DNA from: Flavobacterium pectinovorum
Lineage (GTDB): Bacteria > Bacteroidota > Bacteroidia > Flavobacteriales > Flavobacteriaceae
Assembly: GCF_006438875.1 (NCBI RefSeq)
Contig: NZ_RCZH01000004.1
Coordinates: 124,001-188,000 of the forward strand
Direction: 5' to 3'
DNA: 64,000 nucleotides
The notes beneath the pieces were generated by a model. It searched no databases. It was not told the origin of the DNA and saw only the letters and a program-made list of their open reading frames with translations. Shown here piece by piece: positions 43,777 through 53,115 of this stretch. Each line of letters opens with the position of its first letter. The stretch's first letter is position 1. The translations under genes and the position numbers were made by a program.

Positions 43777-45195
43777 ATGAAAATAGAACAAATTTACACC
43801 GGATGTCTTGCACAAGGTGCTTATTATATTACTTCAAATGGCGAAGCGGCCATTATTGATCCGCTTAGAGAAATTCAGCCTTATTTAGATCGTTTAGAAC
43901 GTGATTCGGTTAAATTAAAATACATTTTTGAAACGCATTTTCACGCTGATTTTGTTTCCGGTCATATCGATTTGAGCAAAGAAACTCAGGCACCAATTGT
44001 TTACGGACCTAATGCAGCTTGCGAATTTGACTGTATTTCTGCCAAAGACGGACAAGAATTCAAAGTTGGAGATATTACTATAAAAGCGTTGCATACTCCG
44101 GGACACACCATGGAAAGCACCACTTATTTATTGATTGACGAGAACGGAAAAGATCACGCTATTTTCTCCGGAGATACGTTGTTTATTGGCGATGTTGGTC
44201 GTCCTGATTTGGCTCAAAAAGCTGCTGGAATGACACAAGATCAATTGGCGGGAATTTTATTTCATTCTTTAAGAGATAAAATCATGACTTTGGCCGATGA
44301 TGTAATCGTTTATCCGGCACACGGTGCGGGAAGCGCTTGCGGAAAAAACATGAGCAAGGAAACGGTTTCGACTATCGGAAATCAAAAAGCAACTAATTAT
44401 GCTTTGCGCGCCGATATGACCGAAGCTGAATTTATCACTGAAGTTACGGATGGTTTATTACCTCCGCCAGCTTATTTTAGCATGAATGTTGCCATGAATA
44501 AAGGCGGTTACGAAAGTTTCGAATCTGTTTTGCATAACGGAATGAAAGCAATTGACGCAAAAGATTTTGAGGCTGTTGCCGAAGAAACCGGAGCTTTGAT
44601 TTTAGACACTCGAAGAAATGTTGATTTCTATAAAGGATTTATTCCGCAATCAATTAATATAGGAATCAATGGAGATTTTGCACCGTGGGTTGGAACTTTA
44701 ATTGCCGATGTAAAACAACCTATTATATTAGTAACAGAAACTGGCCTTGAAGAAGAAACTGTAACTCGTTTGAGTCGCGTAGGTTTCGATTCGATCATCG
44801 GACATTTAGACGGTGGCTTTGAAGCTTGGGAAAAGGCAGGTTTTGAAGTTGATACGGTTAACCGAATCTCGGCAGATCAATTCGCATCAGAATTTAAACC
44901 TCAAGAGAATAAAGTAATCGATATTCGTAAAGAAACCGAATACAGCGCAGAACATATTGATGAAGCTTACAATAAACCGTTGGCTTTTATCAATGACTGG
45001 GTAAAAGATATTAATCCGAACGAGCACTTTTATTTGCATTGTGCTGCCGGATATCGCAGTATGATCGCAGCTTCGATCTTGCAAGCTCGTGGTTTTAGAA
45101 ACTTTACCGAAATCGAAGGTGGTTTTGGAGCTATTGCAAAAACTAATATTCCAAAATCTGATTTTGTTTGTCAGAGTAAGGTTTTGAAAGCATAA
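43777..45195 (+). CDS. Metallo-beta-lactamase-fold/rhodanese fusion (persulfide dioxygenase-like)
   Basis: 472 aa from ATG 43777. N-terminal MBL domain: THFHADFVSGH (H-x-H-x-D), HTPGHTMES, SGDTLFIGDVGRPDL, VYPAHGAGS; resembles ETHE1-type persulfide dioxygenases. Two rhodanese domains follow. The first (LILDTRRNVDFYKGF) has LVTETGLEEE where the active Cys loop should be and lacks Cys, so it is probably inactive. The second (VIDIRKETEYSAEHI) has the active Cys in YLHCAAGYRSM. It should oxidise sulfane sulfur to sulfite, exported by the TauE/SafE protein. Upstream of the YeeE genes. Confidence 0.92.
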   Translation: MKIEQIYTGCLAQGAYYITSNGEAAIIDPLREIQPYLDRLERDSVKLKYIFETHFHADFVSGHIDLSKETQAPIVYGPNAACEFDCISAKDGQEFKVGDITIKALHTPGHTMESTTYLLIDENGKDHAIFSGDTLFIGDVGRPDLAQKAAGMTQDQLAGILFHSLRDKIMTLADDVIVYPAHGAGSACGKNMSKETVSTIGNQKATNYALRADMTEAEFITEVTDGLLPPPAYFSMNVAMNKGGYESFESVLHNGMKAIDAKDFEAVAEETGALILDTRRNVDFYKGFIPQSINIGINGDFAPWVGTLIADVKQPIILVTETGLEEETVTRLSRVGFDSIIGHLDGGFEAWEKAGFEVDTVNRISADQFASEFKPQENKVIDIRKETEYSAEHIDEAYNKPLAFINDWVKDINPNEHFYLHCAAGYRSMIAASILQARGFRNFTEIEGGFGAIAKTNIPKSDFVCQSKVLKA

Positions 45196-45203
45196 ATATT
45201 TAT

Positions 45204-45567
45204 TTTTACCATTAAGATATTAAGGTTATTAAGTTGCTGGCTTTTTGAAAAGTTTAAAAAGCATAACAATGAGCATAAGTTTTTACCATTAAGATATTAA
45301 GGTTATTAAGTTGCTGACTTTTGAAAGTAAAGTTTAAAAAAGCGTAACATTGAGCTAAGTTTTTACCATTAAGATATTAAGCTTATTAAGTTACAGACTT
45401 TTGAAAGTAAAGTTAGAAAAGTGTAACATTGAGAATAAGTTTTATCATTAAGTTTGTGAAGCAACTAAAACTTAATTTTCTTAATTTTTAATGGTGAAAA
45501 AACATTTAAGACATCCAGTTTGTTAAGCATCTAAATCTTAACTTTTCTTAATCTCTTAATGGTAAAA
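45204..45567. repeat. Tandem A/T-rich repeats, ACCATTAAG family
   Basis: Three units starting TTTTACCATTAAGATATTAA at about 45204, 45291 and 45361 (70-87 bp each), then inverted-type copies ending TTTTTAATGGTGAAA (about 45482) and TTCTTAATCTCTTAATGGT (45548-45566). The inverse matches the 35045-35378 array. Confidence 0.7.
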
Positions 45568-45596
45568 AAATAAAAATCTAATTTTTAAAGTACATT

Positions 45597-46166
45597 ATGA
45601 ATCTACTAGAAATTTTGAGAGAACCTTGTCCTTGGTATGTTGCAGGTCCGTTAATTGGATTAACCGTTCCTATTTTGTTGATTATCGGAAATAAGTCCTT
45701 TGGGATTAGTTCGTCATTGCGTCATATTTGTGCGATGTGTATTCCGGCAAATATTTCTTTCTTTAAATATGATTGGAAAAAAGAAAGCTGGAATTTATTT
45801 TTCGTTTTCGGAATTTTTCTTGGCGGAGTTATCGCGGCTTACTTTTTAGCGAATCCAAATCCGGTTGAAATTAATGCTAAACTTTCTGAACAATTAGCGA
45901 CTTACGGAATCACCGATCATTCGGGATTACTGCCAAAAGAATTATTTTCCTGGGAAAGTTTATTCACGCTTCGTGGATTTATCATGATTGTTGTTGGTGG
46001 ATTTTTAGTTGGTTTTGGAACTCGTTATGCAGGCGGATGTACAAGCGGACATGCAATTATGGGAATTTCAAATTTACAATGGCCGTCTTTGGTAGCAACC
46101 ATCTGTTTTATGATTGGTGGTTTTATTATGGCAAATTTGATTCTGCCCTATATTCTTGCTCTTTAA
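45597..46166 (+). CDS. YeeE/YedE-family transporter, N-terminal half
   Basis: 189 aa, five spans. Conserved Cys-containing motif: GTRYAGGCTSGHAIMGISNL, which lines the pore of YeeE, plus an earlier CAMCIPAN. The full-length YeeE has both halves in one protein; here they are separate, 28 bp apart. It should import thiosulfate or sulfur compounds. Confidence 0.9.
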   Translation: MNLLEILREPCPWYVAGPLIGLTVPILLIIGNKSFGISSSLRHICAMCIPANISFFKYDWKKESWNLFFVFGIFLGGVIAAYFLANPNPVEINAKLSEQLATYGITDHSGLLPKELFSWESLFTLRGFIMIVVGGFLVGFGTRYAGGCTSGHAIMGISNLQWPSLVATICFMIGGFIMANLILPYILAL

Positions 46167-46194
46167 GACATTCTTTCACTTTAAAATTTCAAAA

Positions 46195-46674
46195 ATGAAT
46201 AATTTAGAAAATAAAAATACAGATACAGAAGGAATCAACGGAAGCCAATTGAAAGATTCGGGATTCTCAAACCTGAAATATCTAATCGTTGGAATCTTCT
46301 TTGGAATCGTATTCGTTAAAGCCGAAATCATTAGTTGGTTTCGTATTCAGGAAATGTTTCAATTGCAATCTTTCTTTATGTATGGCGTAATTGGAAGTGC
46401 TGTTGTGGTTGGAATTATTTCTGTTCAGATCATTAAAAAATTCAATATAAAAACCATTCAGGGCGAAAAAATAGAAATTCAACCCAAAGTTTTCAGCAAA
46501 GGTCAAATTTATGGCGGACTACTGTTTGGTTTTGGCTGGGCAATAACCGGAGCTTGTCCCGGACCTCTTTTTGCTCAAATTGGAACTGGAGTTACAGTAA
46601 TTGTGGTAACGCTTGTAAGCGCTATTGCCGGAACGTGGTTTTATGGTCTTATTAAAGATAAATTGCCTCATTAA
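46195..46674 (+). CDS. YeeE/YedE-family transporter, C-terminal half
   Basis: 159 aa from ATG 46195; the frame opens earlier but only within the preceding gene's end. Four spans with GFGWAITGACPGPLFAQIGTG, the second Cys-Pro motif of the family. Likely forms a functional unit with the 45597 protein. Together with the MBL-rhodanese it may make a thiosulfate/sulfane pathway. Confidence 0.9.
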   Translation: MNNLENKNTDTEGINGSQLKDSGFSNLKYLIVGIFFGIVFVKAEIISWFRIQEMFQLQSFFMYGVIGSAVVVGIISVQIIKKFNIKTIQGEKIEIQPKVFSKGQIYGGLLFGFGWAITGACPGPLFAQIGTGVTVIVVTLVSAIAGTWFYGLIKDKLPH

Positions 46675-46703
46675 TATCCCGTTTATAGTTTAATATCACA
46701 AGA

Positions 46704-47225
46704 ATGAGCAACACAACAACACAATTAATTTTAAGAAAAGCGGATCTTTCTGAAACACCTCTTATTTGGAATATCCTACAAGATGCTATTGAACAAAGAC
46801 GACAAGACGGAAGTAAGCAATGGCAAGATGGCTATCCTAATGAACTTACGGTTAGCAACGATATAAAAAATGGTTATGGATATGTACTGACAGAAAACGA
46901 ATTGGTTTTGTGTTACGCAGCCATAATCTTCGACAAAGAACCGGCTTACGAAGAAATACAAGGCAAATGGATTACTGATGGTGACTATGCCGTTGTTCAT
47001 CGTGTAGCAGTTTCAAAAACAACAAAAGGCAAAGGCATTGCCACAAAGCTTTTCGAAAACATAGAAGATTTATGCATCAAACAAAATGTCTACAGCATAA
47101 AAGTTGACACCAACTTCGACAATATTCCTATGTTGAAAATTTTAGACAGATTAAATTATACCTATTGCGGTGAAGTGTTTTTTAGAGGTGCAGCACGAAA
47201 AGCATTTGAAAAGAAATTAGTATAA
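46704..47225 (+). CDS. GNAT acetyltransferase
   Basis: 173 aa. The N-terminal ILRKADLSETPLIWNIL, then the acetyl-CoA motif VHRVAVSKTTKGKGIATKLF (K-G-K-G-I-A), and NFDNIPMLKILDRLNYTYCGE. Substrate unknown; 29 bp after the YeeE gene, so it may be co-transcribed, and it ends at a terminator. Confidence 0.9.
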   Translation: MSNTTTQLILRKADLSETPLIWNILQDAIEQRRQDGSKQWQDGYPNELTVSNDIKNGYGYVLTENELVLCYAAIIFDKEPAYEEIQGKWITDGDYAVVHRVAVSKTTKGKGIATKLFENIEDLCIKQNVYSIKVDTNFDNIPMLKILDRLNYTYCGEVFFRGAARKAFEKKLV

Positions 47226-47248
47226 ATTTCACTTTGATAAATAAAATC

Positions 47249-47287
47249 AAACCCGACATAATAAAAATCTGTCGGGTTTCTTTTTTT
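47249..47287 (+). terminator. Intrinsic terminator
   Basis: AAACCCGACA / TGTCGGGTTT with an 11-base loop and a T tract; it closes the 43777-47225 gene run. Confidence 0.88.
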
Positions 47288-47421
47288 CCAAAACTTAGAT
47301 TCATGAGCTCATTAAGACAAATATTCTCATTAAGAGCATTTCTTCATTTTACTTTCATTAAGTTTCATTAAGTTTACAATACGAGATCTTATCTTACAAA
47401 AAATAAACAAATCGCCGCCAT

Positions 47422-48999
47422 ATGAAACGCTCAGAGCAATTGTCGAAATTAAAAAATACCGAAAAGTGGGATGTAATTATAATTGGTGGTGGAGCAAGCG
47501 GTCTGGGAACTGCTCTTGATGCTGCAAGCAGGGGTTATAAAACAATTTTACTTGAAGCGGTAGATTTTGCTAAGGGAACTTCCAGCAGAAGTACCAAATT
47601 GGTTCACGGCGGCGTTCGCTATTTAGAGCAAGGCGATATTCACTTGGTCAAGGAAGCTTTAAAAGAAAGAGGATTATTGGCGAAAAATGCAGGTCATTTA
47701 GTTAAAAATCAATCTTTTGTAATTCCGAATTACAATTGGTGGGGCGGTTGGTTTTATACCATCGGATTGAAGATTTATGATTTATTGTCGGGGCGTTTGA
47801 GTTTAGGCAGTTCAAAATATATTTCGAAGAAAAAAACAATCGAAATGCTTCCTGCAGTCGAAAAAAAGGGTTTGGTAAATGGCGTTATATATCATGATGG
47901 ACAATTTGATGATTCGCGTTTGGCTATTAATCTTGCTCAGACAGCGGTAGAAAAAGGAGCTTGCGTTCTAAATTATTCAAAAGTTGTACACTTATTAAAA
48001 GACGACAAAAACCAAGTCATTGGCGTAGAAGCAATCGATCATGAAACTGGCGATAAATATGAAATAAAAGGTTCAGCGATAATTAACGCAACGGGAGTTT
48101 TTACAAATGCCATAATGAAACTAAACGATACCGTTTACAAAAAATATATTGTGCCGAGTCAGGGAATTCATCTTGTCTTTGATAAATCCTTTTTACCGGG
48201 TGAGCACGCCCTTATGATTCCTAAAACAAGTGACGGAAGAGTTTTATTTGCTGTTCCGTGGCACAATCGTATTGTCGTGGGAACGACTGATACTTTAATC
48301 AGAAAACACAGTTTGGAGCCTATCGCTCTCGAAAGTGAGATTCAATTTGTTTTGGAAACTGCTCAACGTTTCTTGGCTAAAAAACCAACAAGAGCCGATG
48401 TTTTATCTGTTTTTGCGGGCTTGCGACCTTTGGCTGCTCCGGAAGAAGAAGGAAAAAGTACCAAAGAAGTTTCGAGAAGTCATAAAATTATTGTTTCAGA
48501 AACCGGCTTAATTACTATTACCGGAGGAAAATGGACAACGTACCGAAAAATTTCTGAAGATATTATAGACAAAGCAATCAAAACTGGTAAACTACCTAAA
48601 AAAGCGTGTAATACGGAGCATCTTCCAATTCATGGAAATCAATTGACTACTACTTTAGACAGAGAAAATCACCTATATATTTATGGTTCGGATATTCCTG
48701 AAATAATCAAATTGCAACAAGACGAACCTGAATTAAAAGAAAAACTGCATCCTGATCACGAATTTACAATGGCCGAAGTAGTTTGGGCTATTCGATATGA
48801 AATGGCAAGAACCGTTGATGATATTTTGGCAAGACGCGTTCGTTTATTATTCTTGGATGCCAGAGCCGCAATTGAGTCTTCTGAAAAAGTAGCGAGAATA
48901 CTTGCTAAGGAAATTGGACACAATGAAACCTGGATCGAAAGAGAAATTACAAGTTTCAAAGAAATTTCAAAAGGGTTTCTTTTATCAGAATTTAGATAA
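47422..48999 (+). CDS. glpD: Aerobic glycerol-3-phosphate dehydrogenase
   Basis: 525 aa. FAD motif WDVIIIGGGASGLGTALDAASRG and the STKLVHGGVRYLEQGD segment; C-terminal VWAIRYEMARTVDDILARRVRLLFLDARAA matches GlpD. Membrane-associated flavoprotein passing electrons to quinone. First gene of glpD-glpK-glpF. Confidence 0.96.
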   Translation: MKRSEQLSKLKNTEKWDVIIIGGGASGLGTALDAASRGYKTILLEAVDFAKGTSSRSTKLVHGGVRYLEQGDIHLVKEALKERGLLAKNAGHLVKNQSFVIPNYNWWGGWFYTIGLKIYDLLSGRLSLGSSKYISKKKTIEMLPAVEKKGLVNGVIYHDGQFDDSRLAINLAQTAVEKGACVLNYSKVVHLLKDDKNQVIGVEAIDHETGDKYEIKGSAIINATGVFTNAIMKLNDTVYKKYIVPSQGIHLVFDKSFLPGEHALMIPKTSDGRVLFAVPWHNRIVVGTTDTLIRKHSLEPIALESEIQFVLETAQRFLAKKPTRADVLSVFAGLRPLAAPEEEGKSTKEVSRSHKIIVSETGLITITGGKWTTYRKISEDIIDKAIKTGKLPKKACNTEHLPIHGNQLTTTLDRENHLYIYGSDIPEIIKLQQDEPELKEKLHPDHEFTMAEVVWAIRYEMARTVDDILARRVRLLFLDARAAIESSEKVARILAKEIGHNETWIEREITSFKEISKGFLLSEFR

Positions 49000-49026
49000 A
49001 CTTTATTAACTTATTACAATACAGTT

Positions 49027-50520
49027 ATGCAAGATAAATTAATATTAGCATTGGATCAGGGAACGACTTCTTCGAGAGCCATTGTGTTCAATCATAAAGG
49101 AGAAATCGTTAGTCTTTCTCAAAAACCATTCAAACAAATTTTTCCAAAACCGGGATGGGTTGAACATGATCCGAACGAAATCTGGTCCTCTCAGATAAGT
49201 GTCGCTGCCGAAGTAATTGCAAAAGTTGGAATCTCAGGGAGAGAAGTTGCCGCAATTGGAATAACCAATCAACGCGAGACGACTATTGTTTGGGACAGGG
49301 AAACCAGTGAACCTATCTATAATGCAATTGTCTGGCAGGATCGAAGAACTGCAAAATATTGTGATGAATTAAAAGCAAAAGGACATGCCGAAATGATTCA
49401 GAACAAAACGGGCTTAATTCTGGATGCTTATTTCTCGGGAACAAAAGTAAAATGGATTTTGGATAATGTTTCCGGAGCACGTGAAAAAGCAGAACAGGGA
49501 AAACTTTGTTTTGGAACTGTTGACACCTGGCTAATTTGGAAATTAACCCGCAGTAAATTATTTATGACGGATGTTTCTAATGCCAGCAGAACTTTATTGT
49601 TCAACATTCATACTTTAGAATGGGATAATGAATTATTAGAATTGTTTGATATTCCGAGAGCCATGTTGCCTGAAGTAAAAGAAAGCAGCGAAATTTACGG
49701 AGAAACGGCTACTACTCTATTTTCAACAAAAATTCCTATTGCGGGAGTTGCGGGAGATCAGCAAGCTGCGCTTTTTGGACAATTATGTACTTCTTCGGGA
49801 ATGGTAAAAAACACGTATGGAACCGGTTGTTTTATGCTAATGAATACAGGCGAAAAACCTATTCTCTCTACAAACAACTTATTAACTACTATTGCCTGGA
49901 AAATAAACGGAAAAACAACTTATGCTTTAGAAGGCAGTGTTTTTGTTGGTGGCGCTGCCGTACAATGGTTACGAGACGGAGCCAAAATGATTAACTCATC
50001 TGAAGAAATTGAGGCTCTTGCCTCAAGCGTACCCGACAACGGAGGCGTTTATTTTGTTCCTGCCCTAACCGGTTTGGGAGCTCCACATTGGGATCAATAT
50101 GCAAGAGGTGCAATAATTGGAATAACCAGAGGTACAACAAATGCACATATTGCAAGAGCAACATTAGAAGGAATTGCGTACCAGGTAAATGATTTGGTAA
50201 AAGCTATGGAAGCTGATTTTGGAGGCAAAGGAATCGAATTAAGAGTTGACGGAGGCGCGGCAAATAATAATTTATTACTGCAATTTCAATCTGATATTCT
50301 TGGAACAAATGTCACACGTCCTAAAACTTTAGAAACTACAGCTTTAGGAGCCGCGTATTTAGCCGGACTTGCTGTTGGATATTGGAAAAACATCGACGAA
50401 TTAAAAAAACAAGGAGCAATAGATAAAGTGTTTTCTCCTGAAATGCCCAAAGAAAAAGTTGACGCTCTTGTAAAAAACTGGGACAAAGCGGTTGGACGAA
50501 CCTTAGACTGGATTGAATAA
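49027..50520 (+). CDS. glpK: Glycerol kinase
   Basis: 497 aa. FGGY-family kinase: [57 protein letters not shown] and [18 protein letters not shown]. It makes glycerol-3-phosphate for GlpD; 27 bp downstream of it. Confidence 0.97.
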   Translation: MQDKLILALDQGTTSSRAIVFNHKGEIVSLSQKPFKQIFPKPGWVEHDPNEIWSSQISVAAEVIAKVGISGREVAAIGITNQRETTIVWDRETSEPIYNAIVWQDRRTAKYCDELKAKGHAEMIQNKTGLILDAYFSGTKVKWILDNVSGAREKAEQGKLCFGTVDTWLIWKLTRSKLFMTDVSNASRTLLFNIHTLEWDNELLELFDIPRAMLPEVKESSEIYGETATTLFSTKIPIAGVAGDQQAALFGQLCTSSGMVKNTYGTGCFMLMNTGEKPILSTNNLLTTIAWKINGKTTYALEGSVFVGGAAVQWLRDGAKMINSSEEIEALASSVPDNGGVYFVPALTGLGAPHWDQYARGAIIGITRGTTNAHIARATLEGIAYQVNDLVKAMEADFGGKGIELRVDGGAANNNLLLQFQSDILGTNVTRPKTLETTALGAAYLAGLAVGYWKNIDELKKQGAIDKVFSPEMPKEKVDALVKNWDKAVGRTLDWIE

Positions 50521-50541
50521 TAAAACAAAAGAATCAAAGAT

Positions 50542-51273
50542 ATGACTCCATTTACAGCAGAAATTTTAGGCACAATGTTAATGATTTTATTAGGAAATGG
50601 CGTTGTTGCAAACGTTGTCCTTAAAGACACTAAAGGAAACAATTCGGGTTGGATGGTTATCACCGCAGCTTGGGGATTTGCCGTTTTTGTGGGCGTAACT
50701 GTTGCCGGACCAATTAGCGGTGCACACCTAAATCCTATTGTTACGCTTGGTTTGGCTCTTATTGGAAAATTTAGTTGGAATTTAGTTCCTGCCTATGTTC
50801 TGGCTCAAATGATTGGAGCAATGTTAGGTGCTTTTTTAGTATGGCTGTCTCACAAAGATCATTTTGCAGCAACGGAAGATGAAGGCACAAAACTTGCTTG
50901 TTTCTCTACATCACCTGCCATAAAAAATAATTTATCAAACTTAATTAGTGAGATCATTGCGACTTTTGTCTTGATTTTTTCCATCTTTTATATTGCGGGA
51001 CCAAGTTTAAAAATTGCAGCCGATTCTAACGCAGTGATTGGTTTAGGAACCATTGGAGCACTTCCGGTAGCAATATTGGTATGGGTAATTGGTATGTCTT
51101 TGGGAGGAACGACGGGTTATGCCATAAATCCGGCAAGAGATTTAGGACCAAGAATTATGCATGCAATTTTACCTATAAAAGGAAACAGCAATTGGGGATA
51201 TGCCTGGATTCCGATAATTGGTCCGATAATTGGGTCTGGTTTGGCGGCTGCTTTGTATTTAGCACTTAACTAA
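50542..51273 (+). CDS. glpF: Glycerol facilitator (aquaglyceroporin)
   Basis: 243 aa, six spans plus two half-helices. The second NPA motif is intact (GYAINPARDLGPR); the first reads NPI (SGAHLNPIVTLG). GLGTIGALPVAILVW and TTGY are conserved. 21 bp after glpK. Lets glycerol enter by diffusion; the NPI form is known in some members, so function should be kept. Confidence 0.95.
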   Translation: MTPFTAEILGTMLMILLGNGVVANVVLKDTKGNNSGWMVITAAWGFAVFVGVTVAGPISGAHLNPIVTLGLALIGKFSWNLVPAYVLAQMIGAMLGAFLVWLSHKDHFAATEDEGTKLACFSTSPAIKNNLSNLISEIIATFVLIFSIFYIAGPSLKIAADSNAVIGLGTIGALPVAILVWVIGMSLGGTTGYAINPARDLGPRIMHAILPIKGNSNWGYAWIPIIGPIIGSGLAAALYLALN

Positions 51274-51324
51274 TGTAAACTCAACAGATTTTTTGTCGGG
51301 TTTCTCATGTCGCGGGTTCGCTTG

Positions 51325-51530
51325 CAATGTCATTAAGTTAACCTTTTTGACTAGCCTCCAGCTTCAGCTGGAGGTATTGATACGCATAACAAAAGGCTTT
51401 AGCCAAATCACACATTTTTGACTAAAGCCCTCAGATTGATTTATATAAACTCCAGCTAAAGCTGGAGGCAATTCAAAACTATACTTTGCAAGAAAATTAT
51501 AGTTTGAAAAAGCTTAACTTAATGACATTG
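51325..51530. repeat. MITE-like unit with CAATGTCATTAAGTTAA ends
   Basis: CAATGTCATTAAGTTAA (51325-51341) and the inverse (51514-51530). Inside: GCCTCCAGCT (51354-51363) with AGCTGGAGGC (51460-51469), plus AAGGCTTTAGCC / GACTAAAGCC. Third member of the 31398-31822 family. Confidence 0.7.
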
Positions 51531-51540
51531 GGCTCGCGTG

Positions 51541-51650
51541 AGGGATAGGAATAAACTGCCGAAGCAGTATGGATAGCCCGACAGCATCCTGATAAGAGGG
51601 CGTATACGCACACAGTAACTTTGCCCTCTTATCAGGATGGTGGCACGCCC
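51541..51650. repeat. Repeat related to the GGGCGTTCCC element, with a hairpin
   Basis: AGGGATAGGA... TATGGATAGCCCGACAGC ... GGCACGCCC is the inverted form of the 38170 element. A perfect 17-bp hairpin CATCCTGATAAGAGGGC (51585-51601) with GCCCTCTTATCAGGATG (51623-51639) lies inside. The rest of the 51274-51984 gap is AT-rich. Confidence 0.7.
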
Positions 51651-51924
51651 TACTATTAAATTTTAGATTTCTGAGTTTAGATTTTAGATTTTTATCCTGA
51701 AAACTAAATCAGACAGTTTTAAAGACTTAAGATTGTGGATTTTTGCATAAGAGCTTTGTCAAAGTTTAAAAATTTGACAAAGTTGAACTTAGTTTAAACA
51801 ATCGTTAAATATGATAAAAACACTATTTTAAATTAAAGAAATTATATTACTTTTATACTAATTATATAGGATTTGTATAGTTATATTTTTGCATTAATTC
51901 AATTAACGAAAAATTAACACAACG

Positions 51925-51969
51925 TTTGTATATACAAATATTAAAAGCTATACATTTGTACATACAAAT
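51925..51969. promoter_or_regulatory. Twin MarR operators at the marR promoter
   Basis: TTTGTATATACAAA (51925-51938), perfect, and ATTTGTACATACAAAT (51954-51969), with centres 30 bp apart (about three turns). TACATTTG (51951-51958) is a -7 element with TTG at 51926-51928, so the palindromes sit on both boxes and binding should block transcription. Confidence 0.75.
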
Positions 51970-51984
51970 TATACACTTACAACT

Positions 51985-52443
51985 ATGACAATTGAAGAGG
52001 TTATAAAAAGTACAGTTAAGATGGATAATGCGAAAAAAGTTATTCTGAATATCATGTACACGCAAAATGTGATTCAGGATCATTTCAACGAGTTGATAAA
52101 ACCGTATGATTTATCCGGAGAACAATATAATGTACTACGTATATTAAGAGGACAAAAAGGAAATCCTGCTAATATGTGTGTGATACAGGAACGTATGCTG
52201 GCAAAAACAAGCAATACAACCCGATTAGTAGACAAATTATTACTGAAAGATTTTGTTACCAGAAATGTTTGCCCAGGCAACAGACGAAAAATTGAAGTTC
52301 TAATCACTCAAAAAGGATTAGATGTTTTAAAAGATTTAGACCCAAAGGTAGATGAACATGAACGTTTGTTTGCTGAGAATATAAGTAAAGAGGAATTAGA
52401 ATTATTAAATCAATTATTAGAAAAATACAGAACCAACAAATAA
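51985..52443 (+). CDS. MarR-family regulator
   Basis: 152 aa. Winged helix: PYDLSGEQYNVLRILRGQKG, CVIQERMLAKTSNTTRLVDKLL, and the wing VTRNVCPGNRRKIEVLIT with the Arg-Lys typical for DNA contact. Two Cys (about 62 and 93) could sense oxidants. First gene of the operon with nitroreductase and YceI. Likely auto-repressor and repressor of both. Confidence 0.92.
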   Translation: MTIEEVIKSTVKMDNAKKVILNIMYTQNVIQDHFNELIKPYDLSGEQYNVLRILRGQKGNPANMCVIQERMLAKTSNTTRLVDKLLLKDFVTRNVCPGNRRKIEVLITQKGLDVLKDLDPKVDEHERLFAENISKEELELLNQLLEKYRTNK

Positions 52444-52453
52444 ATTTAAAATT

Positions 52454-53086
52454 ATGAGTACATTATTAGAAAATCTAAACTGGAGATATGCAACCAAAAA
52501 ATTTGATGCAACCAAAAAAATATCTTCAGCAGATTTAAACACATTAAAAGAGGCCGTTAGATTAAGTGCTTCTTCATACGGATTACAGCCTTATAAAGTT
52601 GTTATTGTTGAGAATCCGGAAATCAGAGAGCAATTGAAAGCTGCAGCTTACGGACAAACTCAAATTACTGATGCTTCTCAATTATTCATTTTTGCGAATG
52701 ACTTAAATGCCGGAGCAGAATCTGTAGATGCTTATATCAAAAATATTAGCGAAACAAGAGGTGTTCCTGTTGATGCTTTAGGCGGATTTGCTGACATGAT
52801 GAAAGGTACAATTGCTAACTTATCTCAAGAGGCAAAAAACATCTGGACTGCAAAACAAACTTATATTGCTTTAGGAACTTTATTAAGTGCTGCTTCTGAA
52901 TTAAAAATCGATGCAACTCCTATGGAAGGTTTTAATGCAGCTGCATTCAACGAAATCTTAGGCTTTGACAAACTAGGTTTAAATGCTTCAGTTATCGCAA
53001 CTGTAGGTTACAGACATGATGAGGACGACGCTCAACATCACAAAAAAGTTAGAAAATCACACGAGAATTTATTTATCACTATATAA
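52454..53086 (+). CDS. NAD(P)H nitroreductase-family protein
   Basis: 210 aa, NfsB/FRP-type flavoprotein. RYATKKFDATKKISSADL, SSYGLQPYKVVIVE, and the C-terminal ASELKIDATPMEGFNAAAFN and VIATVGYRHDED. FMN-binding, reduces quinones or nitro compounds. 10 bp after marR. Confidence 0.92.
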   Translation: MSTLLENLNWRYATKKFDATKKISSADLNTLKEAVRLSASSYGLQPYKVVIVENPEIREQLKAAAYGQTQITDASQLFIFANDLNAGAESVDAYIKNISETRGVPVDALGGFADMMKGTIANLSQEAKNIWTAKQTYIALGTLLSAASELKIDATPMEGFNAAAFNEILGFDKLGLNASVIATVGYRHDEDDAQHHKKVRKSHENLFITI

Positions 53087-53115
53087 TTTTATTAATCAAA
53101 ATCAATTTTAACAAC

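Noticed and set aside
45204..45567. CRISPR-like array near the YeeE genes
   Set aside because: Unit lengths vary (70-87 bp), the whole unit is repetitive and no cas genes are near.
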